Source: Caenorhabditis remanei (Eukaryota; Nematoda; Chromadorea; Rhabditida; Rhabditidae). From it: DNA of 64,000 nt. Below the pieces are notes generated by a model that was given only the letters and a program-made list of their open reading frames with translations, did no database searches and was not told the DNA's origin. The stretch spans positions 124,001-188,000 of the forward strand of contig NW_026526001.1 of the NCBI RefSeq assembly GCF_010183535.1, read 5' to 3'. Within the stretch, counting starts at the first letter, position 1; each line of letters begins with the position of its first letter. The position numbers and the translations under genes are program-made. Positions 52,801 through 63,966 of this stretch are shown here, piece by piece.

Positions 52801-54205
52801 TTTTTGACAAATACACAATGAGGATGTTGGAACGTCGATGATGGCATCATTTTCCTTGAGTAGGAAGTCGGCTGGGACATATTTTCCGATCTCAGTATTG
52901 GAAAGGAATCGGACACCGTCTTGCTCCAGACTTGTCAAGTTTCATGGTTGGGATACCATATCTGAAAATAAATAGAGTTAATTGAAAACATTTTTATTTC
53001 TCTATATTTACCTGAGAATACATCCGACACTGTTCTTGCGTTCGTAGACGACCCCAGTGTGCCTCCTCTTGTTCAGCGAAAGCTCTCTTGTAGTCTTTTG
53101 GGAACACCCTGATGATTTTCTGATGTTCCTTTTGCCAGTTGGTAAGAATACGTTGTCCGAGCTCAGAACCAGTCAGCTTGACAAATTCCTCAATCTTGAA
53201 TTTGACGAAGATGAGATCTTCAGTGCTGGCATCATCGAGATCAACAGTGGCTGCGTTGATGAGACGGGAGAAGTTGTCTTCTCTGAAAACAATTTTGTGT
53301 GATGCTTGCTTTTTTATTCTGTTAAAATAAAACATACTGTATGAACTTATTAGCGATTTCTCCACTCATGCCAGTTGCGTCGGATAGTTCCAAGAACAAT
53401 GACTCTTCCACCAGCCATGTATTCACAACCGTGGTCCCCGACCGCTTCCATAATGACGTTGGCTACGGAGTTACTGACAGCAAAACGTTGTCCAGCGACT
53501 CCTCTAAACCAGCTGTCTCTAGATGTAGCTCCGTACAAAGCAACGATTCGAATGATGGAGTTCTCCTCCGACTTGTATTAGGCGTTCTTTGGGGGGAAGA
53601 CAACAATCTTTTCACTGGAGAGACGCTTTCCGATGTAGTCATTGGAATGTCCTTCAAGAGGGATACAGACTCCTTTGGCCAAGAATACTCCAAACAATTT
53701 TCCAGCGTGTCCCTTCAAGTTGATAGTGATGGAACGAGATCCTAACTCTCTCCATATCTCTTTGAGATCTCGATTGAGATTCTGGTACCGAAAGTACGGT
53801 CCAGATTAATGATCATCTCGTTGTCAAAGACCTTGGGTTTTCACTGAAGACTTCATCGATCTCTTAAAGCAATCTTGTCTCGAGAGTTCGATGACTTGTT
53901 TGACACTTCCTCCTCGGATAGAGACATTTGGGAACATTTGTTGGGCGTTCTTCAGGATAGATCCGAATTCCAACACAGTGGCCTTCTTGTTGGCTGAGTT
54001 GGAGGAAGCGTATCGGGCGTCTAAGAACGATGAGTGGGGCGGTGGACAATCCGAACTCATCATATTCAAGAAGTGCGGCAATCATGACATCACGACCAGT
54101 AGGGATTTGACCATCAGCTTGAAGGACGACACGAGAACGAAGATTATTCATTGTGAGCATTTGATGAGTCGTCTCAGCAACTCCCAACACCCATTGCAAT
54201 CGCAC
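52628..54205 (-). pseudogene. Glutamate synthase (GOGAT) pseudogene, copy 1
   Basis: Read 5' to 3' on the minus strand: a [20 protein letters not shown] segment of the synthase domain; a FDNEMI and DRTFGTRIS stretch; the C-terminal alpha-subunit beta-helix (INLKGHAGKLFGVFLAKGV, VGDHGCEYMAGGRVIVLG); VKLTGSELGQRIL with KDYKRAFAEQ; then, after a deletion, VVYERKN of the small domain; an intron; YGIPTMKLDK; KYVPADFLLKEN; another deletion; and FAAGDCRRGQSL to a TAG at 52628-52630 where copy 2 has CAG. A TAA replaces TTA inside the PPKNALYKS block, and several frameshifts are present. GOGAT makes glutamate from glutamine and 2-oxoglutarate. This copy cannot encode an enzyme. Confidence 0.85.
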
Positions 54206-54379
54206 ACTCCAGATCGTAGATGAGCTGAAAATAGAAAAATGAGATTATAGGAAAAGATTTGAGTCAAAAACTAAAAGGGCAGTAGAATCTTTTTCTTGGA
54301 TCAAACTGTTTTCCTTTCAGCTCTTCTGGCAATTTCGTTACAGATATTCACCTCCCACTTTGTTTTTTTAGACGTCATT

Positions 54380-54600
54380 TTTTGACACTGTAATTTAACT
54401 TACCGGTAAGATACGACAGAGAACGTGATATCTTCCAGCTTCCCTGTGAATGAAACGACAATTGTTGAAACAACGGGAGGTACTTTGGGGTTGGTTGGAC
54501 AATGAAGATAGAGGAAACTGGATGATGAGACTTGTGGGAGGTCACATGGGTTGGAACAGAAATAATGTTGGATCTGATCGTAGGTTCTTCGGAGGTAGAA
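54380..54600 (-). pseudogene. 190-aa family pseudogene with fused exons
   Basis: The minus strand reads SSTSEEPTIRSNIISVPTHV (exon 1 of the family, compare 56360) and then passes directly, after a deletion and frame change, into the exon 2 end (LPLF...FHSQGSWK in a shifted frame, followed by the usual donor). Confidence 0.65.
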
Positions 54601-54909
54601 GATACTATACTAGGTCACGCAATAATTAGACGGAGGTCTTTACCCATGAAGCGACTGACGGTCTTGGTGAGCTCTAACTGAAAAAGATAAATTGAAAATG
54701 TGAAAAGCTCCTGCTAATAAACTTACGATATTCTTCTTAAAAACTAAAATCGGACACATCGCGGCCATGGAGACTGCCGGGTGTTGGCCTTTGGGGTTCG
54801 TTGGACCAATGAGGATAGATGCGACTGGATGATGAGACATGTAGAATTCTGGCTGGGTGGTCGTGGATATGGGTTGGAACAGAGCAATCGTTATATCTGT
54901 TTGTATCAT
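54601..54909 (-). pseudogene. 190-aa family pseudogene, truncated in exon 2
   Basis: Exon 1 encodes 61 residues with SILIGPTNPKGQHPAVSMAA. A normal intron follows, then ELTKTVSRFMGKDLRLII runs into a TGA and joins the neighbouring pseudogene. Exon 1's first ~20 residues differ from the other copies, so the start may be recombinant. Confidence 0.7.
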
Positions 54910-55061
54910 TGGAGGCGGAGGGAGGGGTTCGGTTTGAGAAGAAAAGCCAGTTGATAGTTATTGAGAAGAAGAGGCAGTTGATAATAAAGGATTAACAAAA
55001 CAATAAATGTTGAATGAAAAAATGTAGAGTGAAGATGTGTGAATTGGAGAGAAGGAGATTT

Positions 55062-55857
55062 CTAATTTCTGGAGCGGCGGTGTCCCTTTGCAGGCTTCCG
55101 CTTGTCTTCCTCCTTGAAGTCGAAGAGCTCGTCGCTCTTGATATCCTTCAGGTCTTGAATCGTAGCTCCCAGTGGCTGCTCCCAACTGTCACCTCTCATC
55201 AAAGCATCCGAGGTCTTGTCGAGACGGGCACGTGCTTCGACGCCAGATACGTCATCCTGGAAAATAATTGTTCGATTACCCCAACTATTTAATTGGTTGT
55301 GTTTAGAAATTTGTCAGAAAAATATACAATAATTAACAATAATTTCCTATAGTATCACTTACTCGATAGATACAAGAGAGCTCGTGGTAATCCCTAACTT
55401 CTCTGTGAATGAAATGGCATTTTGTGTGATATAACTTACCGGGTAGATACGACAGAGAACGTGATATCCTCCAACTTCTCTGTGAATGAAGCGGCAATTG
55501 TTGAACAACGGGATGTACCGATCATTATAATCCGTCGTAAGGGTTCGACCAACAATGATCAATTGACGGGCGGATCCCATGTAACGAGAGATCATCTTAG
55601 AGAGTTCATTCTAAAATATATGCGATTGAATTTTTTAATTTCATGAAAAGACTTACGAAGCTGGACGTGTAGACAAGAAGTGGCACCATGGAGGCAAAGG
55701 AGATAGCAGGGCTCCGGCCCTTTGAAATGGTGGGACCTATGAAGATCTTGGCAAGTGGGTCTTGTTCAAAGTTTCGGCATCTCTCAGCCCGGGGCGTCAC
55801 GTGACTCAGCACACTATATGCGTAGTGGCGGTCAGATTCTACCGAGAGCAATGACAT
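55062..55857 (-). CDS. Unrecognised 188-aa family protein (minus-strand member)
   Basis: Three exons (55857-55657, 55610-55440, 55256-55062) give 188 aa without defects. Exons 1 and 2 have exactly the same lengths (201 and 171 nt) as in the gene at 56356. The ATG directly follows an acceptor (TTCTTCCAG), as for trans-spliced messages. Conserved blocks: FIGPTISKGRSPAISFASM; ELSKMISRYMG; YIPLFNNCRFIHREVGGYHV then LCRIYP. The third exon is specific: acidic then basic, ending KKGHR-like (KRKPAKGHRRSRN). A diverged duplicate of the exon 2 end (KCHFIHREVRDYHEL) lies in the intron before exon 3. No known domain is recognised. A lineage-specific nematode family is likely. Confidence 0.72.
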
Positions 55858-56355
55858 CTGGAAGAATACGATTTTTTTCTGCGTTGAAAAATTGTCTAAA
55901 GGACGTAAAACAGCAATAGTTGAGACTCAAAGGGAACATTGTGAGTGAGAAAGAAAAAACTGGGCGAAAAAAATTGACCGCGCAAAAACGTGAAAAAAGG
56001 TCCCATACACGCACACGCGTACGCGCGTGCAGACGAGTACGCGTCTCCCAACAGCCAGGTCACTGTAGCGCACCCCGCACACACTGTCCCCTCTTCCTCC
56101 TTTGACCTTTGTGCAGTCTCTCATCACTCTGCGTCTCCCCAGGCGCATCCTCTCTCCCCTTCTCATACGTGGCAATCGCTCTTTGACCCTGGATCGATAA
56201 TTATTCTAATGCAAAACAAACACATCCGTTCAGCTGTTTGCTTTTTTATTTTTCTTCTCTTCTTTTCTCCAGTTTTATTTCGTTAAGTATCAGTTCTTGC
56301 CTATTATTTATCTCTTTAATTTTATCTCTTTAATAAATTTTTCTAATTTCCAGAC

Positions 56356-57106
56356 ATGTCGTCGTCCGCCTCCGAAGAACCTACAATCAGATCTAACATC
56401 CTGTCTGTTCCAACCCATGCAACTCCCCTGCCAGAGTTCCACAAACATTTTTTTCCTGTCGCCACTCTCTTCATTGGTCCAACCAACCCCAAAGGCCAAC
56501 ACCCCGCAGTCTCCGTGGCAGCGATGTGCCGAATTTTAGTTTTCAAGAAGAGTTTTGTAAGTTTACTGTCAGTAGATTTTCACATATTCAATTTATACTT
56601 TTCAGAAAGAGCTCACCAAAGCTGTCAGTCGCTTCATGGGTAAAGAATTCCCTCTAGTCGTTATCGGACGTAGTACGGCCGTGGAATCCAATGATGAGTA
56701 CATCCCGTTGTTCAACAATTGCCGCTTTATTCACAGGGAAGCTGGAGGATATCACATTCTCTGTCGTATCTACCCGGTAAGTTATATCACATAATATTAA
56801 TGGTGATAGCAGGGATGTGTGGAACTGAACATTTCGGAAGTTGCGGAATTCGGTATTTTTGAATTTTTTCTAATTCGTGTCCCCTTCCAGACCGACATAT
56901 CCGGAAAAGAGGCCCGAATTCGACTACACAAATTCGCTGATCGTCTTGAAACGCCACGCGTATTTGAGCCAGTCACTCCATCATCTGGACGTCGAGACTC
57001 CCGCGGCCTCTCCCTCAACTTGAATAGTACCAAACGACGACTCCCTCTAGATTCGGACAATGAGAACGATGAGAACATCCCCGAGAATGCTCTCCGATTT
57101 GACTGA
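56356..57106 (+). CDS. Unrecognised 195-aa family protein (plus-strand member)
   Basis: Three exons (56356-56556, 56606-56776, 56891-57106) encode 195 aa with no defects. The ATG lies two bases after an acceptor (AATTTCCAG), fitting spliced-leader addition. Blocks shared with the 55857 gene: LFIGPTNPKGQHPAVSVAAM; ELTKAVSRFMGKEFPLVVIG; YIPLFNNCRFIHREAGGYHI then LCRIYP. The third exon is polar (SSGRRDSRGLSLNLNSTKRR) with an acidic end (DSDNENDENIPEN). No enzyme motif, signal peptide or membrane span is seen. The conserved core of about 110 residues could be a nucleic-acid or protein-binding domain; the function is unknown. The two intact members diverge from a region between them of ~500 bp. 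Confidence 0.75.
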
Positions 57107-57439
57107 TACATGATATGTTCTCTATAAAATGTATTTGGTAGACAAAATTCATACTGATCTCTCTTGCTCATCACTTTCATATCCCGTGTCTATTCCTCTG
57201 CGATTTTGTACCCAGTTTTTGCTTTCTAATAATTTTTTGAACTCCCCACTTCTTACTCATGTTTTTATTGTTATGTTTAGTTTATTAAACTGATGCATCA
57301 AAGCTCATCATCAACAATAAAAATCTGAGCTAAACCAACATGTTTTTTGGGCAAACTTTTTTAAAGGTTGATTCTGTAGTTTTCTCATCGATTTTGATGT
57401 GGTGACTGGCGGAGAAAAGAACATTGACTGTACAATCTC

Positions 57440-57800
57440 GGAATGCTCGAAAAAAAGCGTAAAAACACCATACCCTCAACGGAATGTACTCATCATTGGA
57501 TTTCACGACCGTTTTACTTCCCAAAACGATAAGACGGACGTCTTTACCCATGTGTTGTATTATATTAGTAAATAACTCATGACTCATAGTTTAGTATATA
57601 AACCCCCGCTCTTATCAGTTTCTTTAGTCTTATTGTTACCATCAGTAGACTCTGTACATAACTGTGTATATTTCTATATATTTTATTCTATATAAATTCT
57701 ACTATTAATCATGTCTTAGTGTATTCAATAGTCTACATTATATTCCTATGTGTGGGGATATAACACATGAAGCGACTGACGGTCTTGGTGAGCTCTGCCT
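57440..57800 (-). pseudogene. 190-aa family exon 2 pseudogene split by a solo LTR
   Basis: On the minus strand, sequence for ELTKTVSRF (near 57770-57800) is separated by the solo LTR from MGKDVRLIVLGSKTVVKSNDEYIPL (57552-57470). The exon end then degenerates. Removing the LTR and one CATG restores continuity between the two parts. Confidence 0.75.
57553..57765 (+). mobile_element. Solo LTR (213 bp)
   Basis: A TG...CA segment (TGTTGTATTATATTAG to GGGGATATAACA) flanked by a 4-bp duplication CATG (57549-57552 and 57766-57769). It contains TATATAAAC and a CTATATAAAT box. No internal retroelement sequence remains, so it is the product of LTR-LTR recombination. The family was not identified; it differs from the other LTRs in the window. 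Confidence 0.78.
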
Positions 57801-58710
57801 GGAAAGGATAAACTAAATATGTGAAATGTTGGATTTCATTTTCTAATAACTATCCCATTTTCTCAACAAGCAATTTCTAGGCTTTCTGGAATTGTATTTG
57901 TGATTTTTGCCCACTGTGTTATGCACTGACACGAACTCTTTCTTCTAAATTTTCAATTTTTCACAACTCCAAAACGGGACAGACCAAACCTGCTTTATTC
58001 ATTCGATTCAGACAAAAATGCTATGTGTCGCTTTTCCTGAATCGAAAATTTCACCAAAATTCTATTCAATGATCTCACACGTTCATTGTAATATCTACTT
58101 AGGGCTTTTTGCCAAAACATTCTTTCCCGCTGCCTAACGACTCACCGAACAACTTCATAACCAAAAAACAACGAGATCTTTCAATTTCTTCTTTGTGTGT
58201 GTAATTTTTTATATCGATTAATAAATTCTAATCAAAAAAATGATCTAGAAATTGTTTGTATTTTTCAAGTTCAGTATGAAACTGGAAATCATTTGCTGAC
58301 TCAACAAATTTTAATACTCAATTATTTATATTCACAATAAATGGAAACTCGGTAAATTTCAATATGACAATAGGAAAAAAGGGTGGGTTGAGTGGGGGTA
58401 TAGGCACAATAATTAAAAAACATAAATAATTTGACGGGTGTTTACAATTGCTAGATATCAAGCTACAACACTTGATAGATTAAAAACAATAAGAATCTAC
58501 AACAGATAAGTTTGAATTGATAGAACAGACTCAGACAGCGCTCTTGTGCTGAATAGGAGCGGTGACAATTCCTCCTGGTCCACCCAACGTCGTCTTTCCC
58601 ATCAAATACTCATCAACTTGGCGAGCAGCTTGTCGTCTTCGTGGATAGCCCACAGAGATTGTCCACGACGGCAGTCACCAGCAGCGAATACCCAAAAATA
58701 TAATATGAGA
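57800..58710. repeat. Direct segmental duplication, copy 2
   Basis: Counterpart of 51916-52800, same orientation. It includes a short GGGTTGAGTGGGGG-type insertion near 58380 that is absent from copy 1. Confidence 0.8.
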
Positions 58711-60053
58711 GTTGACAGTATTGTTATTTAGTAACTACCTTGGCGACTTCCGAGTCGTACTTGTCTTTTGGTGTGAGGATCTTGGAACGTGGGTCCGTCT
58801 TCAAGTTGAGCTCTTCGAAGACAGTTTTCTCGGCTCCGACGAATCCCATGGCAAGAATGCAGAGATCACATTCAATGGTTCTGATGGTCTAAGTCTTCTC
58901 GACCAGCTTCCACGCACCCTTGTCATTCTTCTCCCACTCAACATCGACGATCTCTAAAGCAGTGAGAACCGGTTGCTAGTGGCAATACAGTCAGTGGCGA
59001 TATCTCCTACACCGAGAATGATGTCCTTCTTGTTAGATGGGTCAACTCCCTCCCAGGCGACATCATCTCCAGCACGACGATGTTGACTTTTTTCTAGGTA
59101 TTCCATGACAAAGCCGTTTCCCTTGGCATCACGGTCTTCAACAGTCAAGTCGCAAGCGGTAGTGGATCCCGTACAGACGATGATGACATCATTTTCCTTT
59201 AGTAGGAAGTCCGCTGGGACATATTTTCCGATCTCAGTATTAGTAAGGAATCGGACACCTTCTTGCTCCAGAAGTTGCACTTGTCAAGTTTCATGACACC
59301 ACAAGATTTTTGACAATGAGATGATCCCTAATCTGGACCGTACTTTCGGTATCAGAATCTCATAGGAGATCTCAAAGAGATATGGAGAGAGTTAGGATCT
59401 CGTTCCATCACTATCAACTTGAAGGGACACGCTGGAAAATTGTTTGGAGTATTCTTGGCCAAAGGAGTCTGTATCACTCTTGAAGGACATTCCAATGACT
59501 ACGTCGGAAAGTGTCTCTCCGGTGGAAAGATTGTTGTCTTCCCCCCAAAAAACGCCTTATACAAGTCGGAGGAGAACTCCATAATTGGAATCGTCGCTTT
59601 GTACGGAGCTACATATTTTGACTGCTGGTTTAGTGGAGTCGCTGGACAACGTTTTGCTGTCAGTAACTCCGTAGCCAACGTCATTATGGAAGCGGTCGGG
59701 GACCACGGTTGGAAGAGTCATTGTTCTTGGAACTATTCGACGCAACTTTGCTGCTACCATGAGTGGAGACTATCAAGTCGATTGAATGCGCAATCATTGA
59801 TTGCAAAGACTTAATGAGAGATTTTCAAGGCTTAGTGAAGCCAAGCAAGCCAGCATTCAACACTGACAAGCGAATCCGTATAATTGGATCTGGACCATCT
59901 GGACTTGGTGCTGTCGCCCAACTCATCAAGGTCCGACACACAGTGGTTGTCTACGAACGCAAGAACAGAGTCGGAGGTCTTCTCAGGTAAATATAGAGAA
60001 ATAGAAATGTTTTCAATTAACTCTATTTATTTTCAGATATGGTATCCCAACCA
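58531..60053. pseudogene. Glutamate synthase (GOGAT) pseudogene, copy 2, with internal inversion
   Basis: Minus strand 59296-58531: MKLDK, EQEGVRFLTNTEIGKYVPAD, IVCTGSTTACDL and GDIATDCIATS, then after a frameshift the NAD(P)-domain end and FAAGDCRRGQSL to an intact C-terminus at 58531. Plus strand 59305-60053: DRTFG, INLKGHAGKLFGVFLAKGV, LEGHSNDYVGKCLSGGKIVV, PPKNALYKSEEN, then a small deletion, and RIIGSGPSGLGAVAQLI with VVYERKNRVGGLLR, an intron and YGIPTM. The protein order breaks exactly between YGIPTM (plus, ending at 60053) and KLDK (minus, from 59296), so 59297-60053 is inverted. A one-base deletion after WAIHE is shared with copy 1. The enzyme cannot be made from this locus. Confidence 0.85.
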
Positions 60054-60790
60054 TGGGGCTCTCTTGGTTTCTCATTATACTTGACCTATCCACCCTGCAT
60101 ACATCTCTTTTTCTTTACCCCGCATTTTTAGTTTTTCGTCTTTCCTATTCATTTCATTAGACTCGTTCAGTCCGTATGTATGAGTCATTGAAATCCTGTT
60201 CACATTCTAAGAATGGAAATGAAGTTGAGCTGGTCAAGTATTTTCATAACCACGCTCAAGATTTTTGAAATTTTCTGATTTTTTTTTTCGAAAGCCTTCT
60301 AAACGCAGTGGTTCTAGAAAACAAGTCATTTTGTCAAATTCGTGTCTTCTCTTCCTTCAAATCATTAGTCCAAAAAGCGCAATGAGTGTTTGTTGACGCA
60401 TTTCCTGTGAATACTAACGGCGCGTAGGTGACCTCGTTTTATTGATTTACAGAGTGTCGTCTCTCTGTGTGTGTGTGTGAGTGTGCGCACAAATGTGTAA
60501 GGGGCGCGCATTGATTTTTTCTATATCTGCGCCCTCTGTATTTCCCTTATTCTTTTTTAGTCAAATTCTCTTCAATTTTAATCAGAGCTTTCTTTCTTCA
60601 CCGCAAAAAGTATCAACTTTTCTTTATTATGGAATCATTTCACTCTTTTTTGTCTTGTTTTAATACGCACTTTCTGACTCGTTCGATCACTCGTAGGTAA
60701 ACAAAAAGAGTTCTCGTTTTCATGTTCTAGTATAACCGGTTTTTCTTAGTTATTCATTTAGTCGTGTCATTTTTTTCTTGTAGCAGCGTT
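60054..60790. other. Intergenic, no gene seen
   Basis: Mixed AT-rich sequence with a short GT microsatellite near 60465. No supported feature. Confidence 0.4.
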
Positions 60791-61330
60791 GTCCACTGAT
60801 TGTCGTGAGGGTGATTCCGACGAGTTTCCGTTCAAGGGCGGCATGTTTGACTATTACTCTTTTGGATACACCTTTTGTGAAAGTCCATCTTTCTGATCCA
60901 TATATCAACGCGGGGAGAGCAGCGCTGTCGAAACGTTGGGCTCGGATTTTCGGTCAAGACAGGGCATCTGTTGTGTTTTGATGTTGTTCAATGCCGCCCA
61001 TGTTGCTCGTCGTCTTCTGTGTATTTCTGACTCTAGATAGTATTTTGTGTTTAGCAGGCTTTCCAAATAGACGTAGTCCTTAACATCTTCAATTGAGGTC
61101 GTGGAGTTGATTTTTTCTGATTGTTATTTGGTGACTTGACGCGTATTTGTTCAACTCATTCGTTTAACTTGCGTTTATCTCCAGATCAACTTCTTCACAA
61201 CAGTTTACCAGCTCTTGTAGCATTTTCCCCTCTGTTTGCGGAGTTTTCGAGATGAGAATGATGTCTTCGGCGAATCGTAGATGTTTTACGAGTCTACAGT
61301 TTATTCTGAACCAGTCGATTCACGTCGCCT
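60790..61330 (-). pseudogene. RTE-like reverse transcriptase C-terminal fragment
   Basis: The minus strand reads RLKHLRFAEDIILISKTPQT then GKMLQELVNCCEEVDLEINA, then in shifted frames a FRQRCSPRVDIWI-like piece. RLKHLRFADDIvLIs..p.ea..mL.eL......vGLeINa is the region around the catalytic YADD-equivalent motif of Caenorhabditis RTE elements. Here the first Asp of ADD is Glu, and stops and frameshifts follow. Dead fragment. Confidence 0.65.
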
Positions 61331-61568
61331 TACGACGACTAAACCATCCTTCTCAACACCACCCTTCTTGGTGTTGCAGTGGATCGTAATTAATTCAAAA
61401 ACAGACGACACATTCGGAATCCTTCACTTAGATTTTTATTTTTATTTGAAACATTTAAAAACATGAACATATTTTTCAAAAGAAAAATAACAACAAGAAA
61501 AAAAGAAATGGAAACAAAAAATTAGAGAAACAAATAGGAAAACAAAGGAAATAGAAGAAAGGAAACAT

Positions 61569-63290
61569 TTAAAGAAGGACTTCTTTGTATACGACGTTGT
61601 TGACGTTTCCAGATGGTGATTGACCGCGTATGCCTTCTCTCGTTGTAGTCCTGGACAGAGCAACATAAAGTTGCCCGTGACTGAAAATGGGGTCATCCAG
61701 ACGAAGGCCAATCTTGTCGAATGTTTGACCCTGGCTCTTATTGATTGTCATCGCGAATGAAAGACGCAGAGGAAACTGCAATCTACTCATTGTGAATGCT
61801 AGATTCTTCTCGTAGTTGAGCTTGATCCTTGGGATGAGCACCGTCTGTCCTTGTCGAGCTCCACTGACAAACTTGCATTGAAGAACTCGATATTTCTTTC
61901 CATCCTTGTTAGAGATTTCATCAAGCGAATAATAACTTCTGAGTACTCCTGGCATCTTATCCAGCACTGAGTTATTCATCTTCAGTGTTTCCTTGTTTCG
62001 TGGTGTCAGAATGGCAACTTTTGCCAATTTTTCCACGTCTCGACTTTCCAGAAGATCTCCGAAAACCTCCTCTGCCAAATCTCCAGTTGATTCAAGTCCT
62101 TCGGGAATCTGCATTTCTCCAGTCACAGGATCGCCCATTTTTCCATCGCCAACCTCCAGAAGTCGTTTCTTCCAATCGAGAGCGTCTCCTGTGAGTCTCA
62201 TGTTGGTCGTGAGGTGGTAGATCTGGAAATCTTTCCAAAGAAGTGATCGACTGATGCAATTGGCAATTTTCTCATCCGCTCCACCTCTTTCAATGACAGG
62301 TAAGACATGCTTGAAGTCACCGCCCAAAAAGACAATTTTTCCACCAAATGGGAGATTAGTTCCGATGACTTCTCTCATAAATCTGTCAACTGTCTCCATA
62401 GACGCCTTTGGGGACATTGGAGCCTCGTCCCACAATGTAAATTCGCATTCCAAAAGCCATCTAGCCAGATCGGATCGCAGATTGATTCGACACGTTTTGC
62501 ATCCATTGTTGATGTCAAGTTTCATGATTGAAGCCACAGTTCTACCCGTTCGAAAGAAGAGCTGCCGCGATACCAACCCAGGCCATTGTCAGAATTTTCT
62601 TTTTCATTCCCATGATGATGTTTGCGAGACAGTTGTAAACATAAGTCTTCCCACTGCAAGAAAAGGCCACCGACATCTAGTGAATTCAGAACTTCATCTA
62701 TGAATTCAGCTTGCTCCTTGTTGAGAGATTCTCTCATCTGCTCTCCTAACTTCTTGCACATCTCATGGTCGATGACTTGTCCATATCGATGAACTCGGGT
62801 GTACGATCTTTTGATCCACTTTCTGAGATCCTCATTCATTGCCTCCATTCTGTCAAACATGTCATGTGTCGATTGTCTCGAAGAGATGAAGAGTCCCGAA
62901 GAGCCCACGAAGCTGACACGGAGAATGGAAGTGGACAACTTCTTGGAGTGTTTGCTCGTAAATAGTGTCATCAGTCAGGAATCCAGATGCTCTTGCTGCT
63001 TTCACAAAAATGTCCCATTTGTGACCCTGGACAGTGCGAAGTTCCTCAAAACTTGTGGATCCTTTGGTATACAGAAGTAGTTGTCAGAGAGCAAATTTCT
63101 CACGATTCCTGGGAGATATAAATTACATCCGTCCAATCGAGAACTCTTTCGTCTTCCTGGAATTCCATGTACCCGTCTTTGAGTTGAAGATGAAATGTTC
63201 GCTCATCTCGTGGTAGTAGATGCTTCTGGAGTCACAAAGATTCAGTGGAAAAGTTCCATCTGATTGAACAGCTTCATCCACCCTAACCAC
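61569..63290 (-). pseudogene. Helitron helicase fragment (Pif1-like), 5'-truncated
   Basis: Minus strand, 5' to 3': KGSTSFEELRTVQG, TLQEVVHFHSPCQLRGLFGT and LNKEQAEFIDEVL form the linker and helicase start of Helitron Rep-Hel proteins. A partial Walker A (GKTYVYNC) follows. A 335-codon frame (62576-61569) then carries CEFTLWDEAPM (Walker B), FLGGDFKHVLPVI, YHLTTNMRL, RFPLRLSFAM-type sequence and MTINKSQGQTFDKIG then LYVALSRTTTREG near the end. The HUH Rep nuclease domain is missing and at least two frameshifts (one extra G near 62547) interrupt the reading frame. Intact it would unwind DNA during rolling-circle transposition. The Helitron 3' hairpin and CTRR end were not located. Confidence 0.8.
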
Positions 63291-63455
63291 TTAACCACGC
63301 GTGATGGTGAAGGTTTCGAAAAGAAAGAGGGAGTCATGTCTGAGTTTCTCTTTTTTAATGTAGTTCAGTGATAAAAACTTTGATAGACCCAGATGACGTG
63401 AAGTTGCGAAATTCGAGGGAAAATCGGACATCAGTAAGAGAAAATTTTGGATCTT

Positions 63456-63966
63456 CAGGTCCAAGTTCGAAAAAATCGGTTTAGTAGGGAGAGCGATAGG
63501 ATCGGTGATCTACGCGCAAACATACAGAATCTGGTGTTTGTTAATAGAGACTGTTTTTTGCAGCCACTGGCCACAAAAAGAAAAAAGTTAAAGTTACATT
63601 TAACCGCTTTTCTTTTGCGTCTGGAGTCGAACCAACTAACTGTAGTCAATGTTGCTTAACTTGCCAGATCGGACGGTCGGCGCGTTCCCCTTTGTCCACG
63701 CGCCACTGAAGAGGCGCCGCTCTGTGGAGAGGAAAGCGAGCAGGCGACGTTTCACGGGTTTTGCCTCCCGCCTCCCGCCTTTCTCTCTTCGAATTTGGCT
63801 TGAATTTCAGTTTTATTGATCCAGAAGACGTTGTTTTGAGAATTTTAGAAAAATAAAAAGTGGGGCATCAAGTGGTGAAAATTTCTGATCGTTTGGTCCA
63901 AGTTCGAAGAAAATCGGTTCAGTAGGGAGGACGGTAGGGTCGGCGACAGACAGACAAACATACACC
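63456..63966. repeat. Two direct copies of a retroelement-type 3' end motif
   Basis: Segments at about 63456-63527 and 63890-63966 share AAGTTCGAA(G)AAAATCGGTT, CAGTAGGGAG and an ACAAACATACA tail. Such sequence is typical of 3' ends of RTE-like elements and their short derivatives. The 5S-derived fragment lies between the two copies. Confidence 0.5.
63617..63678 (-). pseudogene. 5S rRNA-derived fragment
   Basis: The minus strand reads CCGTCCGATCTGGCAAGTTA then AGCAACATTGACTACAGTTAG, which matches the central part of nematode 5S rRNA (CCGTCCGATC, AAGTTAAGCAAC, CCAGTTAGT) with few changes, before diverging into GGTTCGACTCCAGACGC. Neither 5S end is present. It could be a pseudogene or the head of a 5S-derived SINE. 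The 5S reference is from memory. Confidence 0.6.
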
